Origin: Streptomyces sp. CB01635
Lineage (GTDB): Bacteria; Actinomycetota; Actinomycetes; Streptomycetales; Streptomycetaceae
Length of the DNA: 64,000 nt
Reading direction: 5' to 3'
Assembly (NCBI RefSeq): GCF_002803065.1
Contig: NZ_NNBL01000027.1
Coordinates: 43,550 to 107,549 of the forward strand
Below, one piece after another: positions 60,533 through 64,000 of the stretch; the first letter of the stretch is position 1; every line of letters begins with the position of its first letter. Position numbers and translations under genes: made by a program. The notes below the pieces were generated by a model. The model was not told the origin of the DNA. It saw only the letters and a list, made by a program, of their open reading frames with translations, and searched no databases.

Positions 60533-62617
60533 ATGAGCACGCAGACACCGGACGCCCTCGGCCCCTTCGAGTGGAGTGACCTCGACCGGCGTGCCGTCGA
60601 CACCGCGCGCCTGCTCGCGGCCGACGCCGTGCAGCAGGTCGGCAACGGCCACCCCGGCACGGCGATGAGTCTGGCCCCCGCCGCGTACACCCTCTTCCAG
60701 AAGGTCATGCGCCACGACCCGGCCGACCCCGAGTGGACCGGCCGCGACCGCTTCGTCCTCTCTCCGGGCCACACCAGCCTCACCCTCTACACGCAGCTCT
60801 TCCTCTCCGGCTACGAGCTGGAGCTCGACGACCTGAAGGCGTTCCGCACCCACGGCTCGAAGACGCCCGGCCACCCCGAGTACGGCCACACCGCCGGTGT
60901 CGAGACGACGACCGGCCCGCTCGGCCAGGGCGTCGCCAACGCCGTCGGCATGGCGATGGCCGCCCGCTACGAGCGCGGCCTCTTCGACCCCGAGGCCCCC
61001 GAGGGCGAGTCCCCCTTCGACCACACCATCTGGGCGATCGTCTCCGACGGCGACCTGGAGGAGGGCATCTCCGCCGAGGCGTCCTCCCTCGCCGGCCACC
61101 AGAAGCTCGGCAACCTCGTCTTCGTCTACGACGACAACCACATCTCCATCGAGGGCGACACCGCCACCGCGTTCTCCGAGGACGTCCTCAAGCGTTACGA
61201 GGCCTACGGCTGGCACGTCCAGCGCATCGAGCCCAAGGCCGACGGCGACACCGACGTGCACGCCCTGTACGAGGCCCTGGCCGCGGCGAAGGCCGACACC
61301 GGCCGCCCGTCCATCATCGCGATGCGCACGATCATCGCCTGGCCCGCCCCGAACGCGCAGAACACCGAGGCGTCCCACGGCTCCGCGCTCGGCGCCGAGG
61401 AGATCGCCGCCACCAAGCGCGTCCTCGGCTTCGACCCGGAGCAGACCTTCGAGGTCGCCGACGACGTCATCGCCCACACCCGCGGGGCCCTCGACCGCGG
61501 CGCCGACGCGCACGCCGAGTGGGACAAGCGCCTCGGCGAGTGGCGCACGGCCGAGCCCGAGCGCTCCACCCTCCTCGACCGCATCGTCGCCGGCCGTCTC
61601 CCCGAGGGCTGGGAGCAGGCGCTCCCGTCCTTCGACGAGGGCACGAAGGTCGCGACGCGGGCCGCGTCCGGCAAGGTCCTCCAGGCGCTCGGCCCGGTCA
61701 TCCCCGAGCTGTGGGGCGGCTCCGCCGACCTCGCGGGCTCGAACAACACGACCATCGACAAGGCCAGTTCGTTCCTGCCGAAGGGCAACCCGCTGCCGGA
61801 GGCCGACCCGTACGGCCGCACGATCCACTTCGGCATCCGCGAGCACTCGATGGCCGCCGAGATGAACGGCATCGCGCTGCACGGCAACACCCGCATCTAC
61901 GGCGGCACGTTCCTCGTCTTCTCGGACTACATGCGCAACGCCGTCCGGCTGTCCGCGCTGATGCAGCTCCCCGTCACGTACGTGTGGACCCACGACTCCA
62001 TCGGCCTGGGCGAGGACGGCCCCACGCACCAGCCCGTCGAGCACCTCGCCTCCCTGCGCGCCATTCCGGGTCTGAACATCGTCCGCCCGGCCGACGCCAA
62101 CGAGACCGCTGTCGCCTGGCGCGAGATCCTGCGCCGCGGCACCACGAAGCCCGCCCCGCACGGCCTCGCGCTGACCCGCCAGGGCGTGCCCACGTACGAG
62201 CTCGACGAGCAGGCGGCGAAGGGCGGTTACGTTCTGCGTGAGGCGTCCACCGCGACGCCCGACCTCATCCTGATCGCGACCGGCTCCGAGGTGCACCTCG
62301 CCGTGGCCGCCCGCGAGCAGCTGGAGGCCGAGGGGATCGGTACGCGCGTCGTGTCGATGCCGTCCGTCGAGTGGTTCGAGGAGCAGTCGCAGGACTACAA
62401 GGACAGCGTCCTGCCCTCGTCCGTGAAGGCGCGCGTCGCCGTCGAGGCCGGCATCGGTCTGACCTGGTACCGCTACGTCGGCGACGCCGGCCGCATCGTC
62501 TCCCTGGAGCACTTCGGCGCCTCCGCCGACGCCGCCACGCTCTTCGCCGAGTACGGCTTCACCGCCGACAACATCGCCGCCATGGCGCGCGAGTCCCTCA
62601 CCGCCGCCCGCGCCTGA
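60533..62617 (+). CDS. tkt: Transketolase
   Basis: A 694-residue thiamine-diphosphate enzyme transferring two-carbon units between sugar phosphates in the pentose phosphate pathway. Marks: GNGHPGTAMSLAP near 38, GPLGQGVANAVGMA near 128, TPP-Mg motif SDGDLEEGISAEASSLAG near 170, the catalytic Glu in FGIREHSMAAEMNG near 435 and HDSIGLGEDGPTHQP near 485. AAGGAAG precedes the ATG at 60533. First gene of tkt-tal-zwf. The heme O synthase gene often found upstream in actinomycetes is absent; an AraC regulator stands there instead. Confidence 0.97.
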   Translation: MSTQTPDALGPFEWSDLDRRAVDTARLLAADAVQQVGNGHPGTAMSLAPAAYTLFQKVMRHDPADPEWTGRDRFVLSPGHTSLTLYTQLFLSGYELELDDLKAFRTHGSKTPGHPEYGHTAGVETTTGPLGQGVANAVGMAMAARYERGLFDPEAPEGESPFDHTIWAIVSDGDLEEGISAEASSLAGHQKLGNLVFVYDDNHISIEGDTATAFSEDVLKRYEAYGWHVQRIEPKADGDTDVHALYEALAAAKADTGRPSIIAMRTIIAWPAPNAQNTEASHGSALGAEEIAATKRVLGFDPEQTFEVADDVIAHTRGALDRGADAHAEWDKRLGEWRTAEPERSTLLDRIVAGRLPEGWEQALPSFDEGTKVATRAASGKVLQALGPVIPELWGGSADLAGSNNTTIDKASSFLPKGNPLPEADPYGRTIHFGIREHSMAAEMNGIALHGNTRIYGGTFLVFSDYMRNAVRLSALMQLPVTYVWTHDSIGLGEDGPTHQPVEHLASLRAIPGLNIVRPADANETAVAWREILRRGTTKPAPHGLALTRQGVPTYELDEQAAKGGYVLREASTATPDLILIATGSEVHLAVAAREQLEAEGIGTRVVSMPSVEWFEEQSQDYKDSVLPSSVKARVAVEAGIGLTWYRYVGDAGRIVSLEHFGASADAATLFAEYGFTADNIAAMARESLTAARA

Positions 62618-62654
62618 CCGTACGCCCCCGTACACCCGAAAGAAGATGAAGAAC

Positions 62655-63791
62655 ATGAGCAACGCCGACTCCACCGTCACGCCCCTCGAGTCCCTTGCCG
62701 GCGAAGGCGTTTCCATCTGGCTGGACGACCTGTCCCGCAAGCGCATCGAGTCCGGCAACCTCGCCGAACTGATCGAGAACAGCCACGTCGTGGGCGTCAC
62801 GACGAACCCCTCGATCTTCCAGGCGGCCATCGGTTCCGGTGAGGGTTACGAGGAGCAGCTCGCCGACCTCGCCACCCGCGGCGTCACCGTCGACGAGGCG
62901 GTCCGCATGATGACCACCGCCGACGTCCGCGCCGCCGCAGACATCCTGCGCCCCGTGTACGACGCGACGCAGGGCCGCGACGGCCGCGTCTCCATCGAGG
63001 TCGACCCGCGCCTCGCCCACGACACGACGGCCACCGTCGCCGAGGCCAAGCAGCTGTCCTGGCTGGTCGACCGCCCGAACGTCATGATCAAGATCCCTGC
63101 GACGAAGGCGGGCCTCCCGGCCATCACCGAGGTCATCGGCCTCGGCATCAGCGTCAACGTCACCCTGATCTTCTCCCTCGACCGCTACAAGGCCGTCATG
63201 GACGCCTACCTCGCGGGCCTGGAGAAGGCGCAGGCCGCGGGCATCGACCTGGCGGGCATCCACTCCGTCGCCTCCTTCTTCGTCTCGCGCGTCGACGCCG
63301 AGATCGACAAGCGGCTCGACCAGGTCGGCAGCGACGAGGCCAAGTCCCTCAAGGGCAAGGCCGCCCTCGCCAACGCCCGTCTCGCGTACGAGGCGTACGA
63401 AGAGGTCTTCGCCTCCGAGCGTGCGGGCAAGCTGGAGGCCGCCGGCGCCAACAAGCAGCGCCCGCTGTGGGCCTCCACCGGCGTCAAGGACCCCGCGTAC
63501 AAGGACACCCTGTACGTCGACGAGCTCGTCGCCCCGGGCACGGTCAACACCATGCCGGAGGCCACCCTGAAGGCCACCGCCGACCACGGCGTGATCACCG
63601 GCGACACGGTGACGGGCGGCTACGAGCAGGCGCGCGCCGACCTCAAGGCCGTCGACGCGCTCGGCATCTCCTACGACGAGGTCGTGCAGCAGCTGGAGGA
63701 CGAGGGCGTCGCCAAGTTCGACGTGGCGTGGAACGACCTGCTCGGCACGGTCTCCGGCCGCCTCGCCGACAAGGAGGCGCAGGCCAAGTGA
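62655..63791 (+). CDS. tal: Transaldolase
   Basis: A 378-residue transaldolase of the longer actinomycete/cyanobacterial type. GVSIWLDDLSRKRI near 18, TTNPSIFQ near 49, the Schiff-base Lys146 in MIKIPATKAG and SVASFFVSRVDAEID near 205. The ATG at 62655 is preferred to one at 62646 because the AAAGAAG ribosome site would be too close to the latter. It moves dihydroxyacetone units between sedoheptulose-7-phosphate and glyceraldehyde-3-phosphate. It starts 37 bases after tkt and overlaps zwf as GTGA. Confidence 0.96.
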   Translation: MSNADSTVTPLESLAGEGVSIWLDDLSRKRIESGNLAELIENSHVVGVTTNPSIFQAAIGSGEGYEEQLADLATRGVTVDEAVRMMTTADVRAAADILRPVYDATQGRDGRVSIEVDPRLAHDTTATVAEAKQLSWLVDRPNVMIKIPATKAGLPAITEVIGLGISVNVTLIFSLDRYKAVMDAYLAGLEKAQAAGIDLAGIHSVASFFVSRVDAEIDKRLDQVGSDEAKSLKGKAALANARLAYEAYEEVFASERAGKLEAAGANKQRPLWASTGVKDPAYKDTLYVDELVAPGTVNTMPEATLKATADHGVITGDTVTGGYEQARADLKAVDALGISYDEVVQQLEDEGVAKFDVAWNDLLGTVSGRLADKEAQAK

Positions 63792-64000
63792 GCACCACTG
63801 CTTGGCAGAACCCGCTGAGGGACCCCCGCGACCGCCGCCTGCCGCGCATCGCGGGCCCCTCCGGCCTCGTCATCTTCGGCGTCACGGGCGACCTGTCCCG
63901 CAAGAAGCTGATGCCGGCGGTCTACGACCTCGCCAACCGCGGACTGCTGCCGCCGGGCTTCTCGCTCGTCGGCTTCGCCCGCCGCGACTGGGAGGACCAG
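63788..64000 (+). CDS. zwf: Glucose-6-phosphate dehydrogenase, N-terminal part (runs off window)
   Basis: The first 71 residues are visible. After the GTG start (four-base overlap with the tal stop) the sequence reads STTAWQNPLRDPRDRRLPRI, then the NADP-binding strand and loop GLVIFGVTGDLSRKKLMPAV, and GLLPPGFSLVGFARRDW, which is unmistakably the Zwf N-terminus. It oxidises glucose-6-phosphate to 6-phosphogluconolactone, completing the oxidative branch with the transketolase and transaldolase genes upstream. Confidence 0.95.
   Translation, partial: MSTTAWQNPLRDPRDRRLPRIAGPSGLVIFGVTGDLSRKKLMPAVYDLANRGLLPPGFSLVGFARRDWEDQ

Noticed and set aside
60437..62830. 797-codon minus-strand open frame opposite transketolase
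   Set aside because: Antisense shadow of a highly conserved enzyme gene.

Overview
The window is a 64-kb piece of a high-GC actinomycete chromosome, almost certainly Streptomyces. The signs are the very high GC, frequent GTG starts, ATGA/GTGA-coupled operons, a BTAD/AfsR-type regulator, a SoxR with the actinomycete cysteine layout, a sugar ABC transporter with no ATPase of its own, and GC-rich repeats typical of streptomycetes. I found no tRNA, rRNA, insertion sequence, prophage or CRISPR array. Coding density is about 90% and no gene-free stretch exceeds 300 bases. It reads as conserved metabolic chromosome with many local regulators, not as a mobile island.

Layout. 0-9 kb (minus): a large BTAD/ATPase/TPR regulator, then a secreted subtilisin-like protease translationally coupled to a secreted FG-GAP repeat protein. 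9-14.4 kb: aldehyde dehydrogenase, zinc alcohol dehydrogenase, an MHS-type carboxylate transporter and a convergent urea transporter. 14.5-19.4 kb: ArsR and TetR regulators, an acyl-CoA dehydrogenase carrying an in-frame repeat insertion, a small membrane protein, a second TetR, a MaoC-type hydratase and SoxR. 19.4-23.2 kb: a two-component system divergent from a two-gene ABC exporter. 23.3-30.3 kb: two uncharacterised genes, a large secreted penicillin-acylase-family hydrolase, a second MHS transporter and a Tat-exported NamZ-like (DUF1343) protein. 30.4-35.9 kb: SDR, acyl-CoA ligase and TetR facing an APH-type kinase plus an unusual acyl-CoA dehydrogenase. 36-45.7 kb: a duplicated His-rich protein, a quinone-oxidoreductase-like enzyme, DUF202 proteins, a Nudix hydrolase, a DMT transporter, a flavoprotein, an uncharacterised protein, an amino acid permease and a molybdopterin oxidoreductase with a membrane subunit. 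45.8-50.4 kb: a complete L-idonate/gluconate catabolic operon with a divergent GntR. 50.4-60.3 kb: YchJ-like protein, two glycosidases, LacI, sugar ABC transporter and an AraC regulator. 60.5-64 kb: transketolase, transaldolase and the start of glucose-6-phosphate dehydrogenase.

How the genes work together. Three themes recur. (1) Acyl-CoA and carboxylate catabolism under several TetR regulators. Near-identical palindromes pair distant promoters: 9254 with 15925, 17579 with 18805, and 11955 with 35884. (2) Sugar and sugar-acid entry into the pentose phosphate pathway: idonate to 5-ketogluconate to gluconate to 6-phosphogluconate, oligosaccharide import with cytosolic glycosidases, and tkt-tal-zwf. 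(3) Exported hydrolases.

The best candidate for an undescribed system is the 30.4-35.9 kb locus. Its enzyme set (CoA ligase, short-chain reductase, APH-type kinase, acyl-CoA dehydrogenase with Asp replacing the usual catalytic Glu) resembles the bacterial levulinate/4-hydroxyacyl-CoA route and mammalian ACAD10/11.

All calls come from reading the sequence. No database search was run, and functional names rest on recognised motifs.
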